DNA of 64,000 bases from Colwellia psychrerythraea (GCF_000764225.1 NZ_JQED01000037.1:177238-241237); one strand, 5' to 3'; positions 16,800-25,975 are shown, numbered from the stretch's first letter. Notes: generated by a model from the sequence alone, not told the origin. Program-made: numbers and translations.

Positions 16800-17399
16800 A
16801 TGAAAATAGAATTTTGGTTTGATTTTGCTAGTACATATTCTTACCCTTGCGCAATGCGCATTGAAAGCCTTGCAGAAAAAAGCAATCTTGAAGTAGTGTG
16901 GCGACCATTTTTATTAGGCCCGATATTTAACAAGCAAGGCTGGAATGATTCACCCTTTAATATTTATAAAGTTAAGGGGGAGTATATGTGGAAGGATTTG
17001 CAAAGGATCTGTAACGACATAGACTTGCCTTTGAAACGACCAGATAAGTTTCCACAAAATGGTCTACTTGCCGCCCGCATTGCGGTGACGTTCGCTAACG
17101 AACCTTGGATACCAAGTTTTATAAAATCGGTGTTTTCGGCCAATTTTGAACATAATGAAAATATAACTTCACCATCGGTAATATCAGATTGCCTCACTCT
17201 TGTAGGTGAGAACCCTGAAGATATTATGAAAGAGGCAAATAGCGACATAGCAAAAGAGTTACTTCGACAACAAACTGATGAAGCGTTAACACGTGGTATT
17301 TTTGGCTCTCCGTCTTTCTTAGTAGATGAGGAACTATTTTGGGGAGATGATCGCTTAGAAAGAGCAATAAAATGGGCAAATGATAACAGGTCACACTAA
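16800..17399 (+). CDS. 2-hydroxychromene-2-carboxylate isomerase/DsbA-like protein
   Basis: A 199-residue protein of the DsbA-fold HCCA isomerase (GST kappa-like) family. The N-terminus IEFWFDFASTYSYP matches the family signature, with Ser in place of the CxxC of true DsbA. RPFLLGPIF, a central helical domain, and the thioredoxin cis-Pro region GIFGSPSFLVD followed by FWGDDRLE are all present. Family members isomerise hydroxychromene carboxylates in naphthalene breakdown using glutathione, but isolated copies are common and their substrates are mostly unknown. The start is fixed by GAGGT 6 nt upstream. It is cytoplasmic and apparently monocistronic. Confidence 0.88.
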   Translation: MKIEFWFDFASTYSYPCAMRIESLAEKSNLEVVWRPFLLGPIFNKQGWNDSPFNIYKVKGEYMWKDLQRICNDIDLPLKRPDKFPQNGLLAARIAVTFANEPWIPSFIKSVFSANFEHNENITSPSVISDCLTLVGENPEDIMKEANSDIAKELLRQQTDEALTRGIFGSPSFLVDEELFWGDDRLERAIKWANDNRSH

Positions 17400-17686
17400 T
17401 ATAGCTTGATATTACCTTTGCGGCATTAACTAAAGACACACACTAAGTTGTATGTCTTATCCACTTGGTGAAGACTAGCCATCAGGTATTAATTAAGTGA
17501 GAATAATTGTAGCTAATTCTTCATTCGGTGATAATTTTTTACTCACAAGTTTCCCGTTACACAATGATAGGCTAAACCTGTCATTATTTTTGAGATAAGA
17601 ATTTCACTAATATTTTTATCAAGCGCTGACATTTTCAGGTGATAATATAGTCGATATCCAACCGGGAAATGAAAAAGGACGTGACA

Positions 17687-18460
17687 ATGATTTATAACCG
17701 TAAAGGGATAATCGGTATTTTCATCATATTGCTATGCATCACGATAGGTGTACTGGTGCAAGACCCAATAGCGCAGTCACTTGAATATCATGACTTCGCC
17801 GACAATCGTACTTTCTTCTCTATTCCAAATTTTTACAATGTGCTTTCCAATCTTCCCTTCATTATTGTTGGTGTGATGGGGCTGTATAGCCTTTATATCT
17901 CAAATGAATTAACAAAATTAGAAGAAGTTAAAGTAGGGTATAGCTGCTTATTTTTGGGCTTGTTACTCATTGGTTTTGGCTCTGGTTATTATCATCTTTG
18001 GCCGAGCAACCAAACGTTAGTATGGGATAGATTTCCCATGACACTTGCTTTTATGGCGTTAACCGCGATTATTATTGCTGAATACCTTTCTGTTAAATTA
18101 GGTAAACGTCTACTATATCCCTTACTTATTACTGGAGGAGCATCAGTGCTTTATTGGCATTTCACTGAGAGTATTGGTGCTGGCGATTTACGGTTTTATA
18201 TCCTCGTTCAATTTCTGCCCTTAATTGCGATTCCACTAATTTTGCTATTAATGAAGCCGACATTTAGTCACGGGAATAGATATTGGTGGCTATTAGCGAG
18301 CTATATAATTGCCAAAGTATTTGAACATTTTGATCCGTTTATTTTTACCGTATTAACAGCGATAAGCGGGCATACATTAAAACATTTGACTGCAGCTTTA
18401 GGCATGTTGCTATTACTCAATGGTTACAATAAACGAAATAAAGTGGCAGTTAACGACTGA
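17687..18460 (+). CDS. Ceramidase-like (CREST) membrane protein
   Basis: I choose the ATG at 17687, which has AAGGA 7 nt upstream; an in-frame ATG at 17669 lacks a spaced ribosome site. The polypeptide of about 257 residues has seven or so hydrophobic helices and the pattern of the alkaline ceramidase/CREST superfamily: NVLSNLPFI, a Ser and His in GSGYYHLWP, Asp in WDRFPM, and His residues in the last helices (EHFDPF, GHTLKHL). These positions form the zinc and catalytic site in that superfamily. The actual substrate in bacteria is unclear. The stop overlaps the next start (ATGA), so it is coupled to the DCC-family gene. Confidence 0.8.
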   Translation: MIYNRKGIIGIFIILLCITIGVLVQDPIAQSLEYHDFADNRTFFSIPNFYNVLSNLPFIIVGVMGLYSLYISNELTKLEEVKVGYSCLFLGLLLIGFGSGYYHLWPSNQTLVWDRFPMTLAFMALTAIIIAEYLSVKLGKRLLYPLLITGGASVLYWHFTESIGAGDLRFYILVQFLPLIAIPLILLLMKPTFSHGNRYWWLLASYIIAKVFEHFDPFIFTVLTAISGHTLKHLTAALGMLLLLNGYNKRNKVAVND

Positions 18461-18900
18461 TGACAAAGGTAAAATATCCCCCTAACGTTGGTGAAAATGA
18501 TAGTGTGATCCTATTTGACGGAATCTGCAAACTTTGTAATGTTTGGACCCAATTTATCATTAGAGTTGATACACAACAGCACTTTAAATTATGTAGTGTT
18601 CAATCATCAGAAGGGCAGAGTATATTAAATCATTTTAAAATGCCAACTGAGCATTTTGATACCATGTTATTGGTAGAAGGTGAGCAATGTTTTGATAAGA
18701 GTGATGCTTTTTTAAATGTGGTGACGAAACTTAGTTACCCATGGCGTTTATTCTACGTAGTTAAAATACTTCCTCAGGGCATTCGAAACTGGCTTTATGA
18801 TCGCATTGCTCGTAATAGGTATCATTTATTTGGACAGTACGATACCTGTATCTTGCCGAGCAAAGAAAATGAAAACAGGTTTATTAACAGCAAAAAGTAA
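18460..18900 (+). CDS. DCC-family thiol-disulfide oxidoreductase-like protein (DUF393)
   Basis: A 146-residue protein with the family signature near the N-terminus, ILFDGICKLCN (DxxCxxC), followed by a thioredoxin-like pattern and the C-terminal segment GQYDTCILP. DCC proteins are small, probably redox-active and poorly characterised. The start overlaps the ceramidase-like gene by 1 nt within ATGA, and the pairing suggests a shared role, perhaps at the membrane. No signal peptide is present. Confidence 0.88.
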   Translation: MTKVKYPPNVGENDSVILFDGICKLCNVWTQFIIRVDTQQHFKLCSVQSSEGQSILNHFKMPTEHFDTMLLVEGEQCFDKSDAFLNVVTKLSYPWRLFYVVKILPQGIRNWLYDRIARNRYHLFGQYDTCILPSKENENRFINSKK

Positions 18901-19099
18901 AGACTAAAAGAGTACATGAACAAGCAATGTTACTAGCGACTTTATTCGGCTCATTGTGAATGTTAAACAACACTAAGCAAGGTATTTGGCTTAATGCCGT
19001 ACCAGTTTTGGAGTTGATGTTAGATAGCTAGCAGAGTGGTTGCCTTTAACTGGATTGTCACTTACAATTTGCTGGTAATATAAATTTAAGGAGAAAAAA
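18901..19099. other. Intergenic stretch before the amber-interrupted ORF
   Basis: No gene, repeat or strong hairpin was recognised. The right end carries TTTAAGGAG, a strong ribosome site for the broken frame that starts at 19100. Confidence 0.35.
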
Positions 19100-19258
19100 A
19101 TGATAGTAATTCACACCCACCCGGCAGAGAGTCAACACTAGTACTTTTGGGTCACTAGAACTTTATTTTCTCACTTCTGCCCGGTGTTACTCAAACACGG
19201 GGTTAATGTACACCATTATCCCGATAACTTTTTATTGTGTGAATTCTCACATAAATGA
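19100..19258 (+). pseudogene. Short ORF with strong ribosome site and in-frame TAG
   Basis: An AAGGAG site 7 nt upstream introduces an ATG followed by 13 codons (MIVIHTHPAESQH). An in-frame TAG comes next, then 38 more open codons (YFWVTRTLFSHFCPV... to CEFSHK) and TGA. The first residues resemble the start of flavodoxin-like quinone reductases (hydrophobic strand then AHP), so a truncated, inactivated gene is the simplest reading. A leader peptide for rsgA, 12 bp downstream, or a stop-codon readthrough product are alternatives. No family assignment is firm. Confidence 0.4.
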
Positions 19259-19270
19259 AGGGATATTACA

Positions 19271-20314
19271 GTGAATCAAAATTATTCATTACGCCAACTC
19301 GGTTGGCAACCATACTACCAACAACAACTATCACTTGAAGAATACGAGCAATTAAATTGTGCTCGGATAACGGCTCATCATCGCAGTGAGTATGTTGCAC
19401 AATTAGAGACAAAACAAATTGCTTTACCAATAAACAAAAATTTACCAGCAATGACAGTTGGTGATTGGGTTTTATTGGACTTAGATAATCATTTTGTTCG
19501 TCAATTAGACCGGCATTCGCTATTTTCTAGAAAAGGCGCTGGCAGTCAAATTAAGCAGCAACATATATCAGCCAATATTGATACCTTGTTTATTGTTTCA
19601 TCGCTAAACCAAGACTTTAACCTTAGCAGGTTAGAGCGATATTTAGCATTGGCACATGATGCTGAAGTTGAGCCTGTTGTTGTTTTAACAAAAACTGATC
19701 TTTGTCAAGATGCCAAAGATAAAGCAGCGCAAGTGCAAGCACTTGATCCTTTGCTTAGGGTGCTAACGGTAAATGGGCTCCTTGAACAAGCCGCAGACAC
19801 ACTATCACCATGGTGTAAAACGGGCAAAACAGTGTCGTTTGTCGGCTCTTCAGGTGTAGGTAAGTCAACCTTAATAAACAGATTATTAGGGCAAGAGATC
19901 GCATTAACGTCTGGTATTCGTGAGGATGATGACAAAGGCAAACATACCACGACTGCTCGCGCGTTATTCATTAGCGAAAATAAAGGCGTCATTATTGACA
20001 CTCCCGGCATGCGAGAGTTGCAACTGATCGGTTGTGAGGAGGGCATACAAAATACCTTTGCTGATATTGAGGCTTTAGCAAAACGGTGTCGATTTAATGA
20101 TTGTCACCATGTTGATGAACCTAACTGTGCTGTGTTACAGGCGATAGAAAATCAAGATTTAGACAGTCGAAGGCTTAATAATTATCAAAAGCTATTGCGT
20201 GAACAAGCATATAACAATGCTAGTTTGAAGCAGCAAAAAGATAAAGGTAAGCAACTAAGCAAGATGTATAAACGAGTACTCAACGAGTCGGTTAATATCA
20301 AAAGAGGTTATTAA
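19271..20314 (+). CDS. rsgA: Ribosome small-subunit-dependent GTPase RsgA
   Basis: A 347-residue circularly permuted GTPase. After the OB-like N-terminal domain (about 35-95), the motifs run in order G4 TKTD (about 141-144), G1 GSSGVGKST (about 192-200) and G3 DTPGM. A C-terminal zinc domain follows with C-x-FNDC-HH-x-EPNC. RsgA tests late 30S ribosome assembly and releases RbfA. The start is GTG at 19271, with the ribosome site AAGGGA 12 nt upstream rather weak. It differs from the usual genomic pairing with orn and may be a second copy, since a long N-terminal extension before the OB fold is seen in RsgA-like paralogues. A perfect terminator follows. Confidence 0.9.
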   Translation: MNQNYSLRQLGWQPYYQQQLSLEEYEQLNCARITAHHRSEYVAQLETKQIALPINKNLPAMTVGDWVLLDLDNHFVRQLDRHSLFSRKGAGSQIKQQHISANIDTLFIVSSLNQDFNLSRLERYLALAHDAEVEPVVVLTKTDLCQDAKDKAAQVQALDPLLRVLTVNGLLEQAADTLSPWCKTGKTVSFVGSSGVGKSTLINRLLGQEIALTSGIREDDDKGKHTTTARALFISENKGVIIDTPGMRELQLIGCEEGIQNTFADIEALAKRCRFNDCHHVDEPNCAVLQAIENQDLDSRRLNNYQKLLREQAYNNASLKQQKDKGKQLSKMYKRVLNESVNIKRGY

Positions 20315-20326
20315 TAGTAAAGCAAC

Positions 20327-20353
20327 AAAGCGGTGCATTGGCACCGCTTTTTA
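20327..20353 (+). terminator. Intrinsic terminator of rsgA
   Basis: Perfect 10-bp stem AAAGCGGTGC/GCACCGCTTT with loop ATTG, followed by further T residues. Confidence 0.93.
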
Positions 20354-20443
20354 TTGTCTCTGGCTAACGTACTTTTAGAGCTAATCCGCTTCGAATTTGG
20401 CAAATAAGCCTCACAATAATTTAATGCGAAACATTATATAAAA

Positions 20444-20911
20444 ATGAAAATATTTCTACTGACCCATGAACGAGAATTGCACAGAGCAACCAATACTGGC
20501 TCGCTCGCTATAGGTGCTTCTAATAACATCGTTGAACGCGTAATTTGGCAGAGAGTCAACCCAAATAAAGACCTTACAAGATTAATAGAAATTAATGAGG
20601 CGGTATTATTATATTCTAAGACAGAATCATCATCTCCAATATCGTCAACAGAAATTATAGATTATGAAAACATTATTATTATTGATGGGACATGGCAGGA
20701 GTCAAAAAAGATTTTCAATCAGAGCGCTTATTTAAAAAAAGCGCCACGATTCACATTGAATACAGCAAAGGACTCTTTATACAAACTTAGGGCCAATCAA
20801 CCTAAAGGTGGTCTGTGCACCATCGAATGCATAATCGAAGTCTTAAGAATGAAAGGTCAAAATAATATCGCAGCAGACTTATCATTAAAATTTGCACAAT
20901 TTAATGGTTAA
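20444..20911 (+). CDS. DTW-domain protein (TapT-like tRNA aminocarboxypropyltransferase)
   Basis: A 155-residue protein with the DTW-domain core: LLTHERELHRATNTGSLA, IIIDGTWQES (the D-x-T-W motif), PRFTL, and a C-terminal CTIECIIEVL. DTW proteins such as E. coli TapT make acp3U in the tRNA variable loop. This one starts directly at the first core strand and lacks the N-terminal cysteine cluster (CxRC...C) that precedes it in typical members. It therefore belongs to a short branch or has lost the zinc part. No in-frame coding sequence for that part is visible upstream. Cytoplasmic and monocistronic. Confidence 0.82.
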   Translation: MKIFLLTHERELHRATNTGSLAIGASNNIVERVIWQRVNPNKDLTRLIEINEAVLLYSKTESSSPISSTEIIDYENIIIIDGTWQESKKIFNQSAYLKKAPRFTLNTAKDSLYKLRANQPKGGLCTIECIIEVLRMKGQNNIAADLSLKFAQFNG

Positions 20912-21035
20912 AACTTAATAAAATAATTAGGCAATCCTAATGGGTGCAAACAATATTTCTGAATAACCACAGTAATCACCGTATAATTACGACATCATCA
21001 ACAGCGGTATTTAATCTAAGGTATTTAACTCTAGT

Positions 21036-22706
21036 ATGGCAAAGCAAAGTAATCATTTAGAACTGACTGTTAAGCAGATTCCTCTGACAGAAGATAGTAC
21101 GTTTACTTCAATTCAATCTGAGCCGATCAAATCAGAATTAATAGCAGAGAACACTGCGATGAATGGTCAAAGTAGTGATAAAATAAATAAAACTTCGCCT
21201 AAAATTGTGCTTGCGACCCTCAATGCAAGGTTTTTTCATACCAGTTTTGGTTTACGTTATCTTTATGCAAATTTACAAGAATTACAGCAATTTTGTGAAA
21301 TAAAAGAGTTTATTATTCAAACTCGTGCCATTGATATTGTTGAACAAATATTAGAATCAAAACCCGATATTGTTGGGTTTGGTGTCTATATCTGGAACAT
21401 TGTTGAAACCACTGATGTTGTTAATTTATTGAAAGTCATCGCACCAGAAATTAAAGTCATTTTAGGTGGGCCTGAAGTGAGTTATGAAACGGAGCAACAG
21501 CCTATTGTTGCTTGTGCAGATTATGTCTTAACGGGACCCGCAGATATTAGTTTTTACCAGCTATGTAAAGATATACTCAATGAAACACCACCAGATACTA
21601 AGGTCCTTAAGTCAAAACCTATCCCGTTAGCAGAAATAACCTTACCGTATGAATATTATACCGATGAGGATCTAAAGCATCGTTTATTGTATGTTGAAGC
21701 GTCTCGCGGTTGCCCGTTTAAATGTGAATTTTGTTTATCGTCGTTAGATAAGTCTTCTACACCATTTGAGTTAACCTCTTTTCTCGAGCAGATGGAAATC
21801 CTTTATCAACGAGGTGCCAGAAATTTTAAGTTTATCGATAGAACCTTTAATTTAAACATAAACACCACTATGCAAATTATGCAGTTTTTCTTAGACAGAA
21901 TGACTGACGATCTTTACCTTCATTTTGAAGTGGTACCTGATCACCTTCCAAGAAAATTAAAAGAATTATTAGCGCAGTTTCCACAGGGCAGTTTACAGTT
22001 TGAAATAGGCATACAAACCTTTAATATTGATGTTCAAAAAAATATTAGCCGTAAGCAAAATAACGCTAAATCCAAAGAGAATTTACTGTGGTTAAGGGAT
22101 AATACCTCAGCGCATATTCATGCCGATCTCATTTTTGGTTTACCTGGAGAAACCTTCGACAGCTTTAAAGATAGCTTCAACCAGCTTTATCATTGCCGCC
22201 CTCATGAAATTCAAATGGGCATTTTGAAACGATTGAAAGGTAGCCCGATTATAAGGCACACAAAGGCATTCGATTTACGTTTTAATCCATTACCACCGTT
22301 TAATATCTTAAGCACAGACAGGGTGAGCTTTAGCACCATGCAACGTATTAACCGTTTTGCGCGATATTGGGACATGATTGGTAATTCAGGGCGCTTTAAA
22401 AACACTTTACCTGATATCTTATCGGATGAACCGTTTGATGATTTTATGGCGATTACCGAATGGATTTTTGATAAAACAGGGCAGATTCATAAAATTAGCC
22501 TGAAAAAATTATTTGAGTTACTTTCACAATCTGTGGAAGCGTTATTCCCGGAGAATCATTCGCTTGTTATTGAAAAGTTAGCAATAGATTACGAAGCAAC
22601 GAAATTAAAAAGTCTCTTTAATGGACTTCATCTTTATGCCGCTCAGCAGACGAAATCGATAACTAAAAACAAGTCATTAAAGCGACAACAACAACATATG
22701 AGCTAA
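21036..22706 (+). CDS. B12-binding-domain radical SAM protein
   Basis: A 556-residue protein: low-complexity N-terminal extension (about residues 1-54), a B12-binding-type Rossmann domain (about 55-190; KIVLATLNARFFHTSFGLRYL, DIVGFGVYIW, VILGGPEVSYE), and a radical SAM domain with CPFKCEFC (CxxxCxxC) near residue 228. A C-terminal region of the DUF4080 type follows. Such proteins use a [4Fe-4S] cluster and S-adenosylmethionine; the substrate of this group is unknown. B12 use is possible but the DxHxxG motif is not evident. An alternative start at the in-frame ATG at 21159 would remove most of the extension. Alone in its transcript. Confidence 0.88.
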   Translation: MAKQSNHLELTVKQIPLTEDSTFTSIQSEPIKSELIAENTAMNGQSSDKINKTSPKIVLATLNARFFHTSFGLRYLYANLQELQQFCEIKEFIIQTRAIDIVEQILESKPDIVGFGVYIWNIVETTDVVNLLKVIAPEIKVILGGPEVSYETEQQPIVACADYVLTGPADISFYQLCKDILNETPPDTKVLKSKPIPLAEITLPYEYYTDEDLKHRLLYVEASRGCPFKCEFCLSSLDKSSTPFELTSFLEQMEILYQRGARNFKFIDRTFNLNINTTMQIMQFFLDRMTDDLYLHFEVVPDHLPRKLKELLAQFPQGSLQFEIGIQTFNIDVQKNISRKQNNAKSKENLLWLRDNTSAHIHADLIFGLPGETFDSFKDSFNQLYHCRPHEIQMGILKRLKGSPIIRHTKAFDLRFNPLPPFNILSTDRVSFSTMQRINRFARYWDMIGNSGRFKNTLPDILSDEPFDDFMAITEWIFDKTGQIHKISLKKLFELLSQSVEALFPENHSLVIEKLAIDYEATKLKSLFNGLHLYAAQQTKSITKNKSLKRQQQHMS

Positions 22707-22794
22707 CTTTGCTGTTGTGATGAGGCTATTACGTGTTGAATTTGTCATAGCCTATCTTGAGCAAATACCGTGGTATTTTCATATCTAAAACTAG

Positions 22795-22956
22795 TTACTC
22801 CCCACTGTTATGCTGATACAAGACGAGCAAATTACTTTGCGCCCAAAGTTTCCCGTTGTCATCGCTGAGGTATTGTTTAGCGTCAAACCAATTAAGACCT
22901 GATTGTTCAACAGTTAGCCGTTCATAACTACTTACTGACGAATAGTTAAAATTTGA
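22795..22956 (-). pseudogene. Coding remnant, minus strand (possible C-terminus of a thioesterase-like gene)
   Basis: On the minus strand a 53-codon frame between two stops reads like real protein (YERLTVEQSGLNWFDA, then DDNGKLWAQSNLLVLYQ, ending HNSGE). There is no start codon or ribosome site, and a TGA interrupts it at the upstream end. The GKLWAQSNLL segment recalls the last strand of HotDog acyl-CoA thioesterases (G-x-L-x-A-x-S-x-x-L), which is a weak resemblance. It is best read as a decayed gene tail in the 428-bp gap before the lipoprotein gene. Confidence 0.35.
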
Positions 22957-23134
22957 TCAGCAAGTTAGTCTGAAAATTGTTTTTCAAACCGAGTACTTAT
23001 TCGGAAAGTGCATATGTTAGTCAATGCATCATTGCTAGAATATTCGACCTATATTTCAAAAAACATGCAAACTGCATTTTTTAATTTCTTATTTGCGTTA
23101 GCTAATAAAATCTCTTACAAGGAAGCAACATTTT

Positions 23135-25072
23135 ATGTTTAATTTTATTAATAAAATAAGGGGGTTGCTATTAATTACCCTGTTATGTCTTATCAGCGCC
23201 TGCGGGAGTGATGGTGGAGGTGAGCATTATGTGACGGAAGTTAACCTAACTGCTGACAAAACTACTTTTCCTGCTGGCGTCAGTCAAACTATTGAAGGTC
23301 AGGCTATCTATAATGATGGTGAGATAAGTGATGCATCAAGTGGTAACTCATTATGGACAAGCGATGATGAAACTATTGCTGTTGTTGATAATAAAGGAGT
23401 TGTCACTGGAGTGAGTGCCGGGACAGTATTAATTAATGCGAACTATCTTGGTGGTGACGGTACGGCAAGTGGTGCTATTTCAATTACAATTACTGAAGCG
23501 GTATTGCTTGAAATAGAAATTATTCCATCGAATAAAAGTGTGCCCTTGGGTTTGCATATGAAGTATCAAGCAATTGGGACTTACAGCGATAATACTGAAC
23601 ATATATTAGATAATAATAGCGATATTAGCTGGAGTAGTAGTGATGCCACTGTTGCTACCATAGATAGTGCCTCTGCAATCGCTGATACATTGAAAATTGG
23701 TGAAACCACCATTTCTGTTGGGTACCAAAATTTAATAAGTACCTCTGTATTAAACGTAACTAATGAGAGTTTAGTTCGGTTGGTTATTTCGCCAGAAATG
23801 GAGGGAGAGACAAGCGTACCGGATGGTTACAAAATAAAATTTACTGCAGAAGCAACCTATACAAACGACTCGAAGGTGATTGTCACCGATGACGTCACTT
23901 GGCATTCAACTGACTATCTTAACTTGAATCCTACTTCGCCGAACGGAACATTTGAAGGCATCGAGCCAAGTATGGAAGAGGTAACAGCAACTTTAGATTT
24001 AATAACGAGTAATGCCATTTCAGTTACAGTAACTGACAGTCTTCTTGAATCTGTAGCTATCGAATCAAATGAGCCCTCATACCCTATAGGATTACCCAAA
24101 CAATTAATTGCAACAGGTTTATTCTCTGATGGTAGTGAAAAAGATATTGCGAAAGAGGCAAATGTAAATTGGCTAAGTAAGAATACTGAGATTGCTACTG
24201 TGAATAATGATGGTGTACTAATGCCTATTTCAATGGGTAAAGTAGTAATTCAGGTAACGACGGAGGATGACAATATTTATGATGAAAAGACTTTTGATAT
24301 TACCGCAGCTGAACTAACTGCAACTATTGTTATTTCACCAGCAGATATACTTCTTGCACCAGGAGAATTCCACCTTTATGTTGCTACGGGTTTATATACT
24401 GATAATACGTTGCATATTTTAAATGGAAAGCCAGGAATTAACTGGAGTTTAAGTTACGGTGAGGATCCAAACTATAATGAGGGGGTATCTATAGATCATA
24501 GAGGGGTACTTGAAAACCAATATCAAAATAGCAGAGCTCTAACCCAGCAAGTTGAAGTTAACGTGAAAGTTGATGGTTTTTCTAACACCGAAAAAACATA
24601 CGTTAATCTTAGTGCTACGAAAGTGTTAGGTGTGTCAGGTAACTTAAGTTTTGTAAGTCCATTTTCTGTAACTGACGCAGCGTTATTAGAGTTTACTTCT
24701 TCCATTTATCAAACTCTGACTGAAAATGGTGTAAGCGGGCCAGAAAATGGTGAGTTTGTTAAATTAACTCAACAAAGTGCTACAACAGAATGTGCTAACT
24801 TAGTTTATAATAGGCATGATGATTATCGACTACCCACTTCTAGTGAATTGATGTCTTTATGGACGACTTATGATAATAGTGGTGATGATGATTACCAATT
24901 ATATACTGAACAGAAATGGTCTGTTGGTGAGTACTTTTGGACATCTGAACCTGGCGAAGAAGAAGGAAGCTTTAAAATTGTTGATCTACGGGAAGGGATT
25001 GAAGGAAATGTATCAGTCTATTCAACTGAACGCTATTTCAGTTGTGTTAGGGACACAGCTGCACTTGACTAA
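23135..25072 (+). CDS. Surface lipoprotein with bacterial Ig-like (Big) domains and DUF1566-like end
   Basis: A 645-residue lipoprotein: signal with lipobox ISAC (Cys22-23 region, followed by GSDGGG), then about five repeats of Big_2-type Ig domains. These are recognisable by W-x-S-x-D/N-x-x-I-A-x-V/T and by G-x-x-x-A units near residues 75-90, 170-185, 345-370 and elsewhere. The C-terminal 110 residues (from about 535) carry a Lcl/DUF1566-like module with YRLPTSSELMSLW and YFSCVRD, ending in a likely Cys pair (ECANLVYN with FSCV). It is probably an outer-membrane or exposed protein with an adhesive or scaffold role. Monocistronic with its own terminator. Confidence 0.85.
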   Translation: MFNFINKIRGLLLITLLCLISACGSDGGGEHYVTEVNLTADKTTFPAGVSQTIEGQAIYNDGEISDASSGNSLWTSDDETIAVVDNKGVVTGVSAGTVLINANYLGGDGTASGAISITITEAVLLEIEIIPSNKSVPLGLHMKYQAIGTYSDNTEHILDNNSDISWSSSDATVATIDSASAIADTLKIGETTISVGYQNLISTSVLNVTNESLVRLVISPEMEGETSVPDGYKIKFTAEATYTNDSKVIVTDDVTWHSTDYLNLNPTSPNGTFEGIEPSMEEVTATLDLITSNAISVTVTDSLLESVAIESNEPSYPIGLPKQLIATGLFSDGSEKDIAKEANVNWLSKNTEIATVNNDGVLMPISMGKVVIQVTTEDDNIYDEKTFDITAAELTATIVISPADILLAPGEFHLYVATGLYTDNTLHILNGKPGINWSLSYGEDPNYNEGVSIDHRGVLENQYQNSRALTQQVEVNVKVDGFSNTEKTYVNLSATKVLGVSGNLSFVSPFSVTDAALLEFTSSIYQTLTENGVSGPENGEFVKLTQQSATTECANLVYNRHDDYRLPTSSELMSLWTTYDNSGDDDYQLYTEQKWSVGEYFWTSEPGEEEGSFKIVDLREGIEGNVSVYSTERYFSCVRDTAALD

Positions 25073-25126
25073 CAATAGTAGATTACAGCTGATTATTTAA
25101 ACTAGAGCCCCCACAGACAAAAGAAA

Positions 25127-25156
25127 GCCTCTACAGAAATGTAGGGGCTTTTTTAT
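25127..25156 (+). terminator. Intrinsic terminator of the Big-domain lipoprotein gene
   Basis: Stem GCCTCTACA/TGTAGGGGC (one G-T pair) with loop GAAA and a T run. An upstream GCCCCCACA at about 25107 could compete for the same right arm, which may be chance. Confidence 0.9.
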
Positions 25157-25527
25157 TTTTAAAGGTTGATTTATTAAGTCTTTAGAAGAGACTATTTACC
25201 TGAAAACAACATTGTTCTCATTACACTTTTTAATTAATCGCCGCCTCATTGTTCAATAAACGTATTTTAAAAAGTAAATTCAGAGTAATCATCGTTTCGA
25301 AACTGACTGTAAACGTAACAAAGCTGATTACTCTGAAATATTTTTGTGTTGACTTTAATTACTGTTTTGAGGCTTTATATTTTGACAGTAACAAACAAGT
25401 TATTTATTAATATGCTGTGTTTTTTGTTTCAGTAGAAGGGTTTACAAGATAATTGTTCAATATCTTATAGACAAAGTGTTTTATTGATGTAATCTAAAAT
25501 AACTATTTAACTTAATAAGAATAAAAA
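25157..25527. other. Intergenic region with a 13-bp inverted repeat
   Basis: No coding region was seen. It holds the perfect inverted repeat described at 25279-25337. The next gene's start is preceded only by a weak ribosome site (AATAAGAATA). Confidence 0.45.
25279..25337. repeat. Perfect 13-bp inverted repeat with 33-nt loop
   Basis: Arms TTCAGAGTAATCA (25279-25291) and TGATTACTCTGAA (25325-25337). The loop itself contains the 10-bp palindrome GTTTCGAAAC, and ATATTTTTG follows the right arm. It could be a large terminator, the 3' end of a small RNA, or a mobile-element relic. Confidence 0.75.
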
Positions 25528-25842
25528 ATGCAAAGATTAAAAGAATCTCAAGAAGCACTAACTCTTATTTATGATGCTTACAATGACGTAGCAACTAATC
25601 CTTTAGCACCGTTAGATATTGATGACCAGGAAGGTTTGAAGAAGTTACTTGATACAGTGATGAATAGAGAGTCGGTATCGCATATCCAAAATAAAAAAGC
25701 CCTTAAAGAGAGCACTGAACTTCGAAGCTCTATCGCCGATGTATTATTGTTGCTTGATGGCTGCGATATTAAGGAAATTAAAGCGGCTATGAGAAAAGCG
25801 ACAGCTACTGCTACAGAAGAAATTACTGAAGTAGAAAAGTAA
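25528..25842 (+). CDS. Small acidic helical protein, unknown
   Basis: A 104-residue protein, mostly alpha-helical by composition, acidic, with no signal peptide or membrane segment and no Cys. I recognise no family. It stands alone between the inverted repeat at 25279 and a terminator at 25886. The weak ribosome site leaves the start less certain, though the codon pattern looks like a real gene and the frame is closed by a terminator shortly after the stop. Confidence 0.55.
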   Translation: MQRLKESQEALTLIYDAYNDVATNPLAPLDIDDQEGLKKLLDTVMNRESVSHIQNKKALKESTELRSSIADVLLLLDGCDIKEIKAAMRKATATATEEITEVEK

Positions 25843-25885
25843 TTCAATAAACTTTTTATAGCTTATATCAAAACCCATCTAGAGT

Positions 25886-25921
25886 CAGCGCGAAATACTG
25901 ATAGCGTAATTTCGCGCTTTT
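25886..25921. terminator. Terminator between convergent genes
   Basis: Perfect 10-bp stem AGCGCGAAAT/ATTTCGCGCT with a 12-nt loop, followed by TTT on the plus strand. It lies between the small helical gene and the convergent GST gene. Confidence 0.85.
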
Positions 25922-25975
25922 AGATCTGCAATAAAAGGGTAATACAAGTGACGATAAAGTATAAGTTGACGGCTA

